64,000 nucleotides of DNA from Idiomarina rhizosphaerae (GCF_024159085.1 NZ_JAMZDE010000006.1:310001-374000); one strand, 5' to 3'. Shown: positions 1 to 8,632, numbered from the stretch's first letter. A program made the numbers and translations. The notes: a model not told the origin generated them from the sequence alone.

Positions 1-862
1 CATAAAACGTGTCGTAGCTGTCCTGCAATGAGTCAACAAACTGCTGGTCTTTCGCTTTAATCACATTAACCCGCTGATACATGGGGTCTGATTCAGCCGG
101 AGCGCCGTTCAGCGTAATAGTGGTTCTATTCGAAAGAAAGCCACTAGACTCACCGAGGTAACCGCCGAAAGCCTCAGGACTGTACATTGCGGCATAGCGC
201 ATATCTGAAACCGCCTGAATGGTTTTCTTCTCTTCTTCAGACTTTTGAATTAGCAAGTCATAAACATAACCCGCAATGCTTTTAAAAATAGGGCCATAAG
301 GGTTCTCACCCTTTCTTAACGCGTCACGGTAAAAGCCTGCGCCTACCTGATACTCAAACTCTTCCTCGCCCCAAATTTGGTTACTGGCGTCCATAACACG
401 AACACCAATTTCAACGGTTTCGGTGTCTGAGTAATTAATTTTTCCTAAGACGTAAACATCGGCACTGACATTAGCATTGGGAGTAACGTTAATAGCACCA
501 AAGGCCTTAGTATCAGAGAGTGCTTCGCGGGTATTTACGGCGAAACGGTTCGCTTCTAAACGGCGTACCTGCGGCCAAATATCTTCTTCAACAATGGCTT
601 CATCATCAATATTACCGTAACTGTCTTTCGGCAAACCCGGGTCAAACACCGGAATAGCAACGTTAAGGTAAACATTAGAGTTGTAGCTGTAGCTACGCTC
701 TTCTTTTCCTAAAGCTTTAGAGCTTCCCGGCCCGCTCATACTTGGGCCAACGCTGGTGACATTGGTTTGAGTTGACTGGCAGCCGGCTAATGTAAACATT
801 GCAGAAAGCGTCATAACGACTGAAAATCGTTTTAGTTTTTTTAATTGAGCTAGTGTATTCAT
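1..862 (-). CDS. Uncharacterised lipoprotein, incomplete at window edge
   Basis: An open frame runs on the minus strand from an ATG at 862 off the left edge of the window, so at least 287 codons are present and the C-terminus is missing. The N-terminus is a lipoprotein signal peptide: a basic start, a hydrophobic stretch and the lipobox LAGC with the acylated Cys at about residue 27. The start is supported by GGAAGAAG just upstream. The mature part is polar, with acidic and Tyr-rich stretches, and I recognise no catalytic motif. It follows the Ser/Gly-rich secreted protein gene by 20 bp, so the two are probably one operon. I infer a membrane-anchored periplasmic or outer-membrane envelope role; the exact function is unknown. 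Confidence 0.75.
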   Translation of the reverse strand, partial: MNTLAQLKKLKRFSVVMTLSAMFTLAGCQSTQTNVTSVGPSMSGPGSSKALGKEERSYSYNSNVYLNVAIPVFDPGLPKDSYGNIDDEAIVEEDIWPQVRRLEANRFAVNTREALSDTKAFGAINVTPNANVSADVYVLGKINYSDTETVEIGVRVMDASNQIWGEEEFEYQVGAGFYRDALRKGENPYGPIFKSIAGYVYDLLIQKSEEEKKTIQAVSDMRYAAMYSPEAFGGYLGESSGFLSNRTTITLNGAPAESDPMYQRVNVIKAKDQQFVDSLQDSYDTFY

Positions 863-882
863 TGTTCTTCTTCCGTTAATTA

Positions 883-1422
883 TTAACATCCGTACTCGGC
901 CATTAAGCCTTTAAAATGCTCTTTCTCGGCTTCTGTTGTTGCAGAAGCCATGCCTTCTTTCACTGCGTCGCACACGGCCGAACTGCCACCACCGCTGTTG
1001 CCACGCTTATGATCTTTTGTATCCACCGAACTTTCCGATGCCATTGACGTAGATTGCTGTTGCTGCTCACTCGAGTTTGCGCCGCTATTACCTGAGCTGC
1101 CGGCAGAGCCCGAAGCACCACCTGCAGCACCAGAACCGCTACCGCTGGCAGCATCAGCAAGGCTGCCGGAAGCCGACGTGGTCGCCTCTTCCATACACTC
1201 TGCCGAGTCATCTAAAGAGGCAAATAACGCAGCCTCTTCAAGAGCAATGCGTTCTTGCAGAGTGAGAGTGCTGGGGTCGACGTCGTCAAACTCTATGTAG
1301 GCACAATCGGAATAGCTTTTATCCTGCGCTTCAGCCACACCACTGCCCAAGCAAAACACCGCCAGAAAACACACAGGCGTGTAGGCAAAGAAGTTGATGA
1401 GTGATGAACTGATTTTATCCAC
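883..1422 (-). CDS. Ser/Gly-rich secreted protein of unknown function
   Basis: This 179-residue protein begins with a plausible signal peptide (hydrophobic residues 9-30, then AEA before QDK). A Tyr/Asp/Glu-rich segment follows at about 35-80. Residues about 85-150 are low complexity, rich in Ser, Gly and Ala with a short Gln run, and probably a flexible linker. The C-terminal 30 residues look folded and contain two Cys (SAVCDAV and the terminal YGC) that could form a disulfide. It lies 20 bp upstream of the lipoprotein gene on the same strand, which suggests an envelope complex or secreted partner. I do not recognise the family. Confidence 0.65.
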   Translation of the reverse strand: MDKISSSLINFFAYTPVCFLAVFCLGSGVAEAQDKSYSDCAYIEFDDVDPSTLTLQERIALEEAALFASLDDSAECMEEATTSASGSLADAASGSGSGAAGGASGSAGSSGNSGANSSEQQQQSTSMASESSVDTKDHKRGNSGGGSSAVCDAVKEGMASATTEAEKEHFKGLMAEYGC

Positions 1423-1550
1423 GGCTAGGAAACTATAAAATGACTTGAGGGCAGTACTCAGATAACGTTAAGTTAAGGTTATTATATTCCCGAATGTAAA
1501 TAAACTGTAAATGTAAATTTTTTGTGGGGAAGCCGTTCGTTTGCTGCTAT

Positions 1551-2477
1551 TTACAGCACTCCATCATTACCTTGAAAACGCTGTAGCATAAAATCAATAA
1601 ACAGCCTTACCCTGTATGGAATATTTTCTCTGTCCCGGTAGAGCATTTCACACCCGCGAGCCTGGTTGCTCCAGTCCGGTAAAATGTGTTGAATTTTGCC
1701 TGACTCGAGCAGAGATTGCGCGTGGTAGTCGGGAATAAAGCCAACGCCTATGCCACCGGCTATTACTTCAGTCAGTAAACTCATGTCATCCACTTTTAAG
1801 CGTATGTTGTCGGTAGCCGTATAAGCCTGCTTTTCACCCGAGTGAATATGCTGCAGACTCCAGATCAACATAGGCGAACATAGTACCGTGGGTAACCCGG
1901 CTAAGTCGGCGGGAGCCTTTATGTGGGATACGTCCAAATTTGCCGGACCGCAAATAGCAAAACGAATATTGGTTAATTGTCGGCCAATCCAGTGAGTTGC
2001 GCTGTGATGACCAATGCGAAAAGCCAAATCCATGGCTTCTTCATCAATGTCGATAGTTTGGTTTGATAGCTTTAAGTCGAGCTCAATGTCCGGATACTGC
2101 CTCATAAACGCATTAAAATGATGAACCAGTACCTGAACGCTGAAATTAATTGGGGCAGAAATTCTTATCGTACCCTTGGCCTCGTTTCTGTCCTGCTGCA
2201 GGCACGCAGCCACATTGTCCAGCTCGTCGAAAATAGGCGCACTTCTGCGGTAATACCGTTGCCCCGCAAAAGTTAGTTGCACACGGTGAGCGTCGCGATT
2301 AAAGAGCCGCAACGCTAAGTCTTGTTCCAGCTTGGCAATTCTGCGGCTGAGTGTGGAAAGCGGCATTTGTAAGGCAACCGCCGCTTGTTTAAAACTGCCA
2401 TACTGCGCCACCATACAGAAGCAGCGCATGTCATCCAGTGAGTAATTAGGTTTCATATTTGGAATTTTAATTCCCAT
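1551..2477 (-). CDS. LysR family transcriptional regulator
   Basis: A 308-residue protein of typical LysR length. Residues about 12-72 form the winged helix-turn-helix (FCMVAQYGSFKQAAVALQMPLSTLSRRIAKLEQDL). The rest is a periplasmic-binding-protein-like effector domain. It resembles the subgroup with short C-termini that regulates adjacent transporters or oxidoreductases. It is divergent from the EamA transporter gene at 2556 with a 78-bp gap, the usual arrangement for a LysR protein controlling its neighbour and itself; that target is inferred. A second in-frame ATG seven codons downstream (MKPNYSL) could be the real start. Confidence 0.9.
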   Translation of the reverse strand: MGIKIPNMKPNYSLDDMRCFCMVAQYGSFKQAAVALQMPLSTLSRRIAKLEQDLALRLFNRDAHRVQLTFAGQRYYRRSAPIFDELDNVAACLQQDRNEAKGTIRISAPINFSVQVLVHHFNAFMRQYPDIELDLKLSNQTIDIDEEAMDLAFRIGHHSATHWIGRQLTNIRFAICGPANLDVSHIKAPADLAGLPTVLCSPMLIWSLQHIHSGEKQAYTATDNIRLKVDDMSLLTEVIAGGIGVGFIPDYHAQSLLESGKIQHILPDWSNQARGCEMLYRDRENIPYRVRLFIDFMLQRFQGNDGVL

Positions 2478-2555
2478 TTTCTCTTATTTATACCGTAAAT
2501 AGAATCTATACACTGTCAGTCATGATTTCTCAAGTTTCTTCCTGCGGAGATACGT

Positions 2556-3482
2556 ATGAACCGTTCAGCCAATACAAACGCTGTTTTGCTATTACTATTA
2601 TGCGCTTTCTTCTGGGGAGCTTCCTTTCCCGTGGGCAAACACGCTCTGGGAGAAGTTCACGCCCTGACGTTAGTTATTTGGCGTTTTGCCATAGCCGCCG
2701 CTTGTCTGTTTGCTTTCATAAAGTGGAAGCGCATACCCATACCCGAGTTAAGAGCTAAACAATGGCTGTGGGTCGTTGGTGTCTCAATTGTTGGCGTAGG
2801 CGGACTCAACCTAGGGCTATTCACCGGCCTGGCTCAAACTAACGCCAGCAACGGTGCCTTGATTATGGCGCTAAGCCCGTTAACCACATCGCTAATTGGC
2901 TCTTTATTGCAGCGTAAGCTGCTGACGCGCGGTGCCGTATTCAGCCTGGTGGTGTGCTTGTCGGGCGTGTTGCTTGTGCTGACCAACGGCGAACTGAAAC
3001 GCTTACTCAGTTTCGAATTTAACCACGGCGACCAGATCATCTTTTTAGGTATGTTGTGCTGGAGCCTCTACACCTACTTAACGCAAGGTATTAGCCGCTG
3101 GATGCCCATGATCCCCTATACCTTTATTGGCATGTTAGCCGGCCTTGGCGTTATTTCTGTAGTAGCGGCGTTTAGCGCGGAAGCCCACCCTGTTCAGGAA
3201 AGCCTGGCAATAAGCCAAATTGTCTTAGCCGACTTACTCTTCATTGGAGTTTTTGGCACCGTGGGTGGCTACCTTTTATGGATTTCCGGCGTCAAACAGC
3301 TTGGTGCCGCAAACGCCTCTTTGTTTTTTAACTTCGTGCCAATTTTTGCCGCACTTACCGCCGTAACTTTCGGCCAGAACGTTACCGGTTTGCAGCTGCT
3401 TGGTATGGCGGTTGTAATTTCAGGGCTGCTGCTACCCCGACTAACTCATTGGCGACAGCAGCGTTTTGCGCGCATGGGTTAA
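2556..3482 (+). CDS. EamA/DMT family transporter
   Basis: A 308-residue, highly hydrophobic protein with about ten predicted membrane segments in two repeated halves, as expected for EamA (DUF6) transporters of the drug/metabolite superfamily. The N-terminal half carries the family signature FFWGASFPVGK at about 17-27. Substrates in this family include amino acids, their derivatives and other metabolites, and cannot be read from the sequence. The ATG at 2556 has a Shine-Dalgarno-like GCGGAG upstream. It is divergent from the LysR gene, so induction by that regulator is likely. Its 3' end overlaps the convergent DUF486 gene by 4 bp. Confidence 0.88.
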   Translation: MNRSANTNAVLLLLLCAFFWGASFPVGKHALGEVHALTLVIWRFAIAAACLFAFIKWKRIPIPELRAKQWLWVVGVSIVGVGGLNLGLFTGLAQTNASNGALIMALSPLTTSLIGSLLQRKLLTRGAVFSLVVCLSGVLLVLTNGELKRLLSFEFNHGDQIIFLGMLCWSLYTYLTQGISRWMPMIPYTFIGMLAGLGVISVVAAFSAEAHPVQESLAISQIVLADLLFIGVFGTVGGYLLWISGVKQLGAANASLFFNFVPIFAALTAVTFGQNVTGLQLLGMAVVISGLLLPRLTHWRQQRFARMG

Positions 3483-3853
3483 GACAAATAAGCCATAATT
3501 TGAGGGCGGAAAATAAAAAACACCGCCGCCAACAAACATAAACCAGCCCAAACAAAGTCCAGCCGGAACGGCTCATTCATATAGAAAATAGCAAAGGGTA
3601 CAAACACACTTAGGGTAATCACTTCCTGAATAATCTTGAGTTGCCCTAAGTTCAGAACCGTATAGCCAATTCTATTAGCCGGAACCTGAAATAAATATTC
3701 CAGCAACGCGATGCCCCAACTAACCAATGCGGCAATAATCCATGGCTTATGGTTCAGGTCTTTAAGATGCGCATACCAGGCAAAGGTCATAAATACATTG
3801 CTGATTACCAGCAAACCAATTGACCATACAACAGGGTGAATTCCGTAAATCAT
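3479..3853 (-). CDS. DUF486 family small membrane protein
   Basis: A 124-residue protein with four predicted membrane helices, matching the DUF486 family, a small-multidrug-resistance-like branch of the DMT superfamily. Recognisable features are the N-terminal VISNVFMTFAWYAHLK, the central EYLFQVPANRIGY and the C-terminal helix ending in FIFRPQ. The function of the family is not established; transport is assumed by homology. An AGGGA sits about 9 nt upstream of the ATG. It converges on the EamA gene and is probably transcribed alone. Confidence 0.85.
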   Translation of the reverse strand: MIYGIHPVVWSIGLLVISNVFMTFAWYAHLKDLNHKPWIIAALVSWGIALLEYLFQVPANRIGYTVLNLGQLKIIQEVITLSVFVPFAIFYMNEPFRLDFVWAGLCLLAAVFFIFRPQIMAYLS

Positions 3854-3946
3854 GATGAAAAGTCCCTAGATTACTTTGAGCAATATTGTTGTTAAACGAA
3901 ATAATAAGCTCTTGCTTATCGGATACCAGGATAGTATCTTATAAAA

Positions 3947-4366
3947 ATGTCTAATTCTAATACACAATTTTCAATCGCCGTTCATATGCTGGTAGGCATG
4001 GCAAAACATGGCAAAGTGAGCTCTGCGGTGCTCGCCGAAACAGTGAATGCTAATCCAATTTTCTTGAAAAGGATTCTTGCGAAACTATCAAATGCAGGTC
4101 TTATTAGCACAGTATCGGGAAGAAATGGAGGCTGCATGTTATCTCGGCAGCCCGAAAAGATATCATTACTTGACGTGTATAAGGCTGTTGAAGCACCGAA
4201 AGCTTTCGCTATCCATCGTTACGTAAAGAATAACTCTTGTGCTATCAGCTCTAATATACAGGGCGTATTGGCCGGGGTTCTGACCAAAGTTCAAATATCG
4301 CAGGAGGAGATCCTGAGCAGTAAATCAATCCTTGATATGTCAAATGAAGTGACAAGAAAGGAGTAA
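3947..4366 (+). CDS. Rrf2 family transcriptional regulator
   Basis: A 139-residue protein with the Rrf2 winged helix-turn-helix: FSIAVHMLVGMAKHG, then NANPIFLKRILAKLSNAGLI and the wing SGRNGGCML at about 8-70. Rrf2 proteins such as IscR and NsrR use three Cys for an Fe-S cluster. This one lacks that set in the usual loop (only one Cys, near residue 98), so it is closer to the YwnA-like cluster-free members. It sits 54 bp upstream of the SDR oxidoreductase gene on the same strand and is probably its regulator; this is inferred from position. Base composition is more AT-rich than the flanking backbone. Confidence 0.85.
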   Translation: MSNSNTQFSIAVHMLVGMAKHGKVSSAVLAETVNANPIFLKRILAKLSNAGLISTVSGRNGGCMLSRQPEKISLLDVYKAVEAPKAFAIHRYVKNNSCAISSNIQGVLAGVLTKVQISQEEILSSKSILDMSNEVTRKE

Positions 4367-4420
4367 CTTTTTTTTACCTAAATTAGATACTTTTTTAGTA
4401 TCCATTAAGAGGAGTTTAAC

Positions 4421-5167
4421 ATGGCTAAATTAGACGGAAAAATCGCTCTCGTAACCGGCGGTAACTCGGGCATTGGCTTTGCCATTGCAAAACAGTTTAT
4501 TGATGAAGGCGCGTTCGTTATCGTTACCGCTCGAAGAAAGTCTAAGCTTGAGGAGGCAGTTTCAGAACTTGGAGACCGCGCGGCAGGTTTCACTGCCGAT
4601 GTTTCAAACCTTAAAGCATTAGACGACCTGTACCAGTACATCAAAGAGAAATTCGGGAAACTGGATATCGTAGTAGCCAACGCTGGCGGTGGTAAATTTC
4701 AGTCACTAGGTGAGATAACGGAAGATAATTACTATTCAACATTCGACACCAATGTGAAAGGGGTAATCTTTACTGTACAAAAAGCACTGCCACTTCTTTC
4801 CTCATCGTCATCAATTATTCTTACGGGCTCCAGTACTTCGGTTAGTGGAACACCCGCATTTAGCGTATACAGTGCTAGTAAAAGTGCCGTTAGAAATCTT
4901 GTCCGTAGCTGGATTATTGACTTGAAAGGCACCGGAATTAGAGTGAATGTTCTTAGTCCAGGTACAACGAAGACTCCAGGACTAGTTGGCCTTGTTCCCA
5001 AAGAGCAGGAAGATGAATTCTTACATGCGTCTTCATCAGAAATTCCGCTTGGACGATTAGGTGAACCACAAGAGCTAGGTAAAGCTGCCGCTTTTCTTGC
5101 GTCTGATGATGCTTCCTTTATCAATGGCATTGAGCTATTCGTTGATGGAGGTCAGGTTCAAGTTTAG
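4421..5167 (+). CDS. Short-chain dehydrogenase/reductase (SDR)
   Basis: A 248-residue classical SDR. The Rossmann cofactor motif TGGNSGIG is at 12-19, the NAG motif (VVANAGGG) near 90, the catalytic Ser in the GSSTSVSG segment, and the catalytic YSASK near 155. The C-terminus INGIELFVDGGQ is typical of the family. An Arg/Lys cluster after the second strand (TARRKSKL) favours NADP(H). It is an oxidoreductase of unknown substrate. GAGGAG lies 8 nt before the ATG. Pairing with an Rrf2 regulator suggests a stress- or aldehyde-responsive gene pair, which is inference. Confidence 0.9.
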   Translation: MAKLDGKIALVTGGNSGIGFAIAKQFIDEGAFVIVTARRKSKLEEAVSELGDRAAGFTADVSNLKALDDLYQYIKEKFGKLDIVVANAGGGKFQSLGEITEDNYYSTFDTNVKGVIFTVQKALPLLSSSSSIILTGSSTSVSGTPAFSVYSASKSAVRNLVRSWIIDLKGTGIRVNVLSPGTTKTPGLVGLVPKEQEDEFLHASSSEIPLGRLGEPQELGKAAAFLASDDASFINGIELFVDGGQVQV

Positions 5168-5308
5168 AACCCAAATTGAAGTGGACGAAGAAACAGGCGA
5201 GATTAAATCGACCAAGTACACTTGTTACATCAGTAGAAAGTTAACTGGTTTAAAAGCGGATAATGAACGCTTAACTACCCGCTTTCACACATGCCTGCTG
5301 TGTCTTTA
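5168..5308 (+). pseudogene. Possible transposase remnant (ISAs1-like)
   Basis: Directly after the SDR stop, one frame reads through TQIEVDEETGEIKSTKYTCYISRKL and ends at 5307. The pattern, with an acidic GE loop followed by a YIS motif, resembles the stretch before the HW-IEN region of ISAs1-family transposases. There is no start signal and no further transposase sequence, so if correct this is a decayed fragment. The resemblance is from memory and weak. Confidence 0.25.
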
Positions 5309-5328
5309 GGAGCCGATTAATCGGCTCC
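5309..5328. terminator. 20-bp palindrome, probable transcription terminator
   Basis: GGAGCCGATTAATCGGCTCC is a perfect 20-bp inverted repeat in the gap between the convergent SDR and Fic genes. It lacks a clear T-tract on either side, so termination is inferred from position. An operator is the alternative. Confidence 0.4.
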
Positions 5329-5393
5329 ACTTGGAGTGCTGAGAGTACTTGCCATGGATAGCTCACGCCTTGCTATGAATCGCCACCAGTCCA

Positions 5394-6578
5394 CTAAACT
5401 CGAACAAGATCCATCAAGGGCTCAAATGAATAAAGGGCAGCCCTCCTACCGGACGCTTCTTCAACTGTTTTAAGGATACCTTGATCAAGTAATACTCTCG
5501 TGAATCGCGATGCTGTGGCTGAAGGAATACCGCTACCTGCACTAAACCTATTATTTCTAAAAACTGGGTTAGTGAATACAAAATCTAATGCAGCTAAGCT
5601 CCATTTTGAAGATAACAAATCCGCAAACGTTTGCTTCATCTCTTCGTATAGACCTCTAATATTTTCTGCAACAGATAAATTTCTGATAGCTTGCTGCTCA
5701 ATTGCTTCGAGAAAAAAGGAACACCACTCATCCCAGTTTCCGGTCTCAGAAACACGTCTCATAGTATCAATGTATTCATCCTTATTCTCTTCAAGGTATC
5801 CACTTACATAGAAATGAGGAGCTGATATAGAGCCTGCTTGCCAAAGCATTAACGTGATCAGCATCCTACCAATCCTTCCATTTCCATCCTTAAATGGGTG
5901 CAGGGCTTCAAACTCAATATGGGTCATCGCAGCTTTAATTAAAGCTGGGTCTCCATTGTTTTCTATATAGTCAAACAAAGTATCAAGCCCGTCTTGTAAT
6001 TTTTCTGGGCTAATTGGCACAAAGAGTATTCTCTTTCGGCCTTTGTCAGCTAGATAGTTTTGCTCATTTTTGAACTTACCGGGTGATTTTGAAGCTCCTC
6101 GACCAAAAGAAAGTAATCGCCCATGGATGGTTCTAATTAAAGATTGCGAAATCGGGTATCCATCAATAATAGCTCCCTGTGCTAGTTTCAGTGCTCTCTG
6201 ATACAGCAGGGTTTCGATTACTTCAGACCTTACTCCCTCAGGAGTTGTCGTTTCATTTTCATGGTCTGCCTCATATTTGAGGATCTCATCCATCGTACTG
6301 ACCGTTCCCTCCATCCTCGAGGAGATGACAGCCTCCTGGTTTCTAAGAGGAGCTAGCAATATCTCACTGTTATGCATGTTTTTCAGCATCTGGTCATATC
6401 GTGCTATTGCATCCGTAGCTTTAAGTAATGCGCCGACGAATTTACTATAGTCCAATTTTTGAGGTGGGAATTTTTCATAGTGATAGTGAACTGCATGTTC
6501 TAGGTTGAGTTCCATTTTTGAGTTTGCCGTTTTAGTAAAGGTTTTAGCATCTAAGTGTATAGGTTTATAATATTTCAT
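5394..6578 (-). CDS. Fic family protein, class II (self-inhibited AMPylase-like)
   Basis: A 394-residue protein with a Fic_N region and then a Fic domain. The inhibitory motif [S/T]xxxE[G/N] is seen as SSRMEG at 86-91, placing it in class II, where an N-terminal helix blocks ATP binding. The active-site motif HPFKDGNGRIGR is intact at 227-238, with H227 the catalytic base. A C-terminal winged-helix-like region covers about 320-390. Such proteins transfer AMP or another nucleotide to protein hydroxyls; the target here is unknown. No antitoxin gene is adjacent, consistent with built-in inhibition. The gene is AT-rich and lies in the accessory patch next to tRNA-Ile2. Confidence 0.88.
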   Translation of the reverse strand: MKYYKPIHLDAKTFTKTANSKMELNLEHAVHYHYEKFPPQKLDYSKFVGALLKATDAIARYDQMLKNMHNSEILLAPLRNQEAVISSRMEGTVSTMDEILKYEADHENETTTPEGVRSEVIETLLYQRALKLAQGAIIDGYPISQSLIRTIHGRLLSFGRGASKSPGKFKNEQNYLADKGRKRILFVPISPEKLQDGLDTLFDYIENNGDPALIKAAMTHIEFEALHPFKDGNGRIGRMLITLMLWQAGSISAPHFYVSGYLEENKDEYIDTMRRVSETGNWDEWCSFFLEAIEQQAIRNLSVAENIRGLYEEMKQTFADLLSSKWSLAALDFVFTNPVFRNNRFSAGSGIPSATASRFTRVLLDQGILKTVEEASGRRAALYSFEPLMDLVRV

Positions 6579-7074
6579 AAAGTTTGAATGTCAAATAACT
6601 CAAAAAGTGATAAACAAAAATATTTTGACGCGAATCGATCAAGCCCTAAATTCATTTGTTTCTCATTTTTGGCAGTTATTGATTACCAATTGGATTTGAT
6701 GTGCATATATTAGCATCTACTGGTTTTGCCTATCACTTTTGTGATTTTTTGATAGACAAGTGTTTTTGACGTGAATTCGTTAAGCTCTAAGGTCTTTGTC
6801 CTTCATTTCAAAAGATATTTGGTACGCAAAAGACATTAAACAGCAGTTATTAGACTAACTATGAATCAAGAGCTAGCTTCTCATGACCACTACATTCGGG
6901 CGGGAGAGACGAAAAGGTCGGCTACCTTAAATGTTCAGAACTATTAGATCCTAAATATATCTCAGGAATAGCATACTATTATGCGACGTGGAGGGAAGAG
7001 CTTACAATAACGTTAAATAGCTAACTTCATCAAAGCATTAAAGAGATAATTAATGATGAACATCTTTGTATAAG
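6579..7074. other. Gene-free AT-rich stretch between fic and tRNA-Ile2
   Basis: This 496-bp stretch holds the presumed fic promoter and an imperfect direct repeat described separately. It also has a short open frame without a start, about 6888-7022 on the plus strand, whose translation contains VGYLKCSELLDP and AYYYATWREEL and could be the 3' remnant of a lost gene. No intact gene is visible. Confidence 0.5.
6608..6812 (+). repeat. Imperfect direct repeat of about 60 bp
   Basis: Two related segments begin near 6608 (TGATAAACA) and near 6750 (TGATAGACA). Both contain a block of the form TTTTGACGYGAAT followed by AAGCYCTAA, and both end in a T-rich CATTT. The spacing is about 142 bp. They differ at many positions, so this is an old duplication or paired regulatory sites upstream of fic. 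Confidence 0.45.
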
Positions 7075-7150
7075 TGGTGGCCCCTCCCAGATTTGAACTG
7101 GGGACCAACCGATTATGAGTCGGGTGCTCTAACCACTGAGCTAAGGGGCC
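7075..7150 (-). tRNA. tRNA-Ile2 (anticodon CAU, lysidine type)
   Basis: The minus strand folds into a full cloverleaf of 76 nt including an encoded CCA. The 5' acceptor strand GGCCCCT pairs with AGGGGCC. The anticodon stem-loop is CCGACTCATAATCGG with CAT as anticodon, and the T-arm contains GTTCAAATC. The acceptor GGCCCCT and the GACTCATAATCGG arm match E. coli ileX/ileY-type tRNA-Ile2, whose C34 is changed to lysidine by TilS to read AUA, rather than elongator tRNA-Met. It lies just downstream of the kinase-like gene and borders the accessory patch at 3900-7074. Confidence 0.93.
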
Positions 7151-7195
7151 ATTTTTGATTGAAAGCTGTGAAGCGGCGCAAATTATACGAACTTT

Positions 7196-8614
7196 TTAGG
7201 CTTTTGTCATGGGTATCAGCACGTTAAATCGTGAAGTTTTATCAACTTTTTCATAACTGATGTCGCCACCCTGGCTGTGCAGTGTGTCCCGCACTACCTT
7301 AAGGCCTATGCCGTAGTGCTTTGGGGCCAGCTCGTCGGCGTGGAAGAGTAAATGCTTGTTTTTCTCTTCTATACCCGAGCTTTCGTCGCTAACGGCAATT
7401 TTTATAAAGTTTTCTTCGGTGGTTGCCTGCAGCATAATTTCGGAATTTACCGGCACAAAGCTCATTATATGGCGTATTAAGTAGTCCATTGCAAAGCGCA
7501 CAAGTAATGGGTCGGCCTCTAGCTTCAGCCCTTTTTCTGCTATGGCGGTTAGCGTAATATCTTTTTCGTTACCATGGCCTTCGTGGTAGTCGGCTAGGTT
7601 CTGCAGAAAGTCTTCTACATCCAGTGACACGGTTTTGCCATTGCCCATTTCTGAGGTAACTTTCTCAAACGAATTAAACAGTTCGGTTAGCTGCGAAACC
7701 TTGCGCTTAATGTCGTCTTCACTCATTTTTGAGAGCTTGCGCTGCATGTCTTCCAGATCAGTTAATGCCAGCGCTGTCATTGAGCGGGCAATGCGCCCTA
7801 CCAGCGTTTTCTGGTTAGCCATAATAACTTTGTTCATCTGCTGGCTAAGCTCACGCTCTTTGGCCTGAATTTTCTGACGCGCCTGATACAACAGCAACAA
7901 CAACGGCTGTATTTCTGGTATTTCAGTGGTTACGGTAACGGCCTGAGAGCTGTCTTCAGCCTGCGCCACAATGCGGTCACGTTCAGAGTGCCAGTTGCGG
8001 TTAAATACCGACTCGCACACCACCAGTATGCCGCCAATAATGGCAAGCAACACAAACAGTACGCTTACAATAATAGAGAAGTCGGCAGGTACCAGCTGTA
8101 CTTCTTTTTTAAGCCAAATGCCCAGGTTGTAATGGTTTGTCTCGGGGCAAGCAGCGACTACTGTCGCGACCCGGTCATTCGACTGTACCGAGACCACCTC
8201 GCGCTGCTGCTCTAATGAGCGCTGTACTGCAGAACGGACAATAGGAACATCGTCATTACTAATGCCAATTTCCGAGGCGCTACTGCCGCTGGTAGGGAAT
8301 GCGAAACCCATAAAGCCTTGGGCTGTGTGCCAGAAACCACCTTTAACGCCCTGAGTATCCGCTATAGCGTCGCTGAGTGCCTGATGCATTAAGTCGGGGT
8401 TGGCTACTTGTTGTTGCGGTGATTCAGAAGCAGGGAAAAGGCTATTTACCGCTAATTGCACATTCTGGCAGGAACGGCTCATGGCATTTTGATTGCGCTG
8501 CAGGGTTTCGCTTGCCGAAAACCAGAACGCAACTAACAAACCGCCGACAGCCACTGCAATTAACGCAATAGCCAGACGGCGGTTATATTTAGTGTGAGAT
8601 GAGAGAGACTGCAC
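7196..8614 (-). CDS. Histidine-kinase-like membrane protein with degenerate catalytic motifs
   Basis: A 472-residue protein with a membrane segment at about 12-32, a periplasmic sensor region, a second segment near 178-205, a coiled linker, and a C-terminal HATPase-like domain (YGIGLKVVRDTLHSQGGDI). Where a kinase should have its phospho-accepting His (VGRIARSMTALALTDLEDMQ) there is none. The N-box reads LLVRFAMDYLIRHI without the usual Asn, and the G1 box is DESSGI. It may therefore be a pseudokinase that senses or scaffolds. No response regulator is adjacent. GAGG precedes the ATG. Family membership is clear; lack of activity is inferred from the motifs. Confidence 0.75.
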   Translation of the reverse strand: MQSLSSHTKYNRRLAIALIAVAVGGLLVAFWFSASETLQRNQNAMSRSCQNVQLAVNSLFPASESPQQQVANPDLMHQALSDAIADTQGVKGGFWHTAQGFMGFAFPTSGSSASEIGISNDDVPIVRSAVQRSLEQQREVVSVQSNDRVATVVAACPETNHYNLGIWLKKEVQLVPADFSIIVSVLFVLLAIIGGILVVCESVFNRNWHSERDRIVAQAEDSSQAVTVTTEIPEIQPLLLLLYQARQKIQAKERELSQQMNKVIMANQKTLVGRIARSMTALALTDLEDMQRKLSKMSEDDIKRKVSQLTELFNSFEKVTSEMGNGKTVSLDVEDFLQNLADYHEGHGNEKDITLTAIAEKGLKLEADPLLVRFAMDYLIRHIMSFVPVNSEIMLQATTEENFIKIAVSDESSGIEEKNKHLLFHADELAPKHYGIGLKVVRDTLHSQGGDISYEKVDKTSRFNVLIPMTKA

Positions 8615-8632
8615 TTACCTCACTCTCTGTTT

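Noticed and set aside
7075-7150. Elongator tRNA-Met from the CAU anticodon
   Set aside because: The acceptor and anticodon arms match tRNA-Ile2 (GGCCCCT and GACTCATAATCGG) rather than tRNA-Met, so the CAU is the lysidine type.
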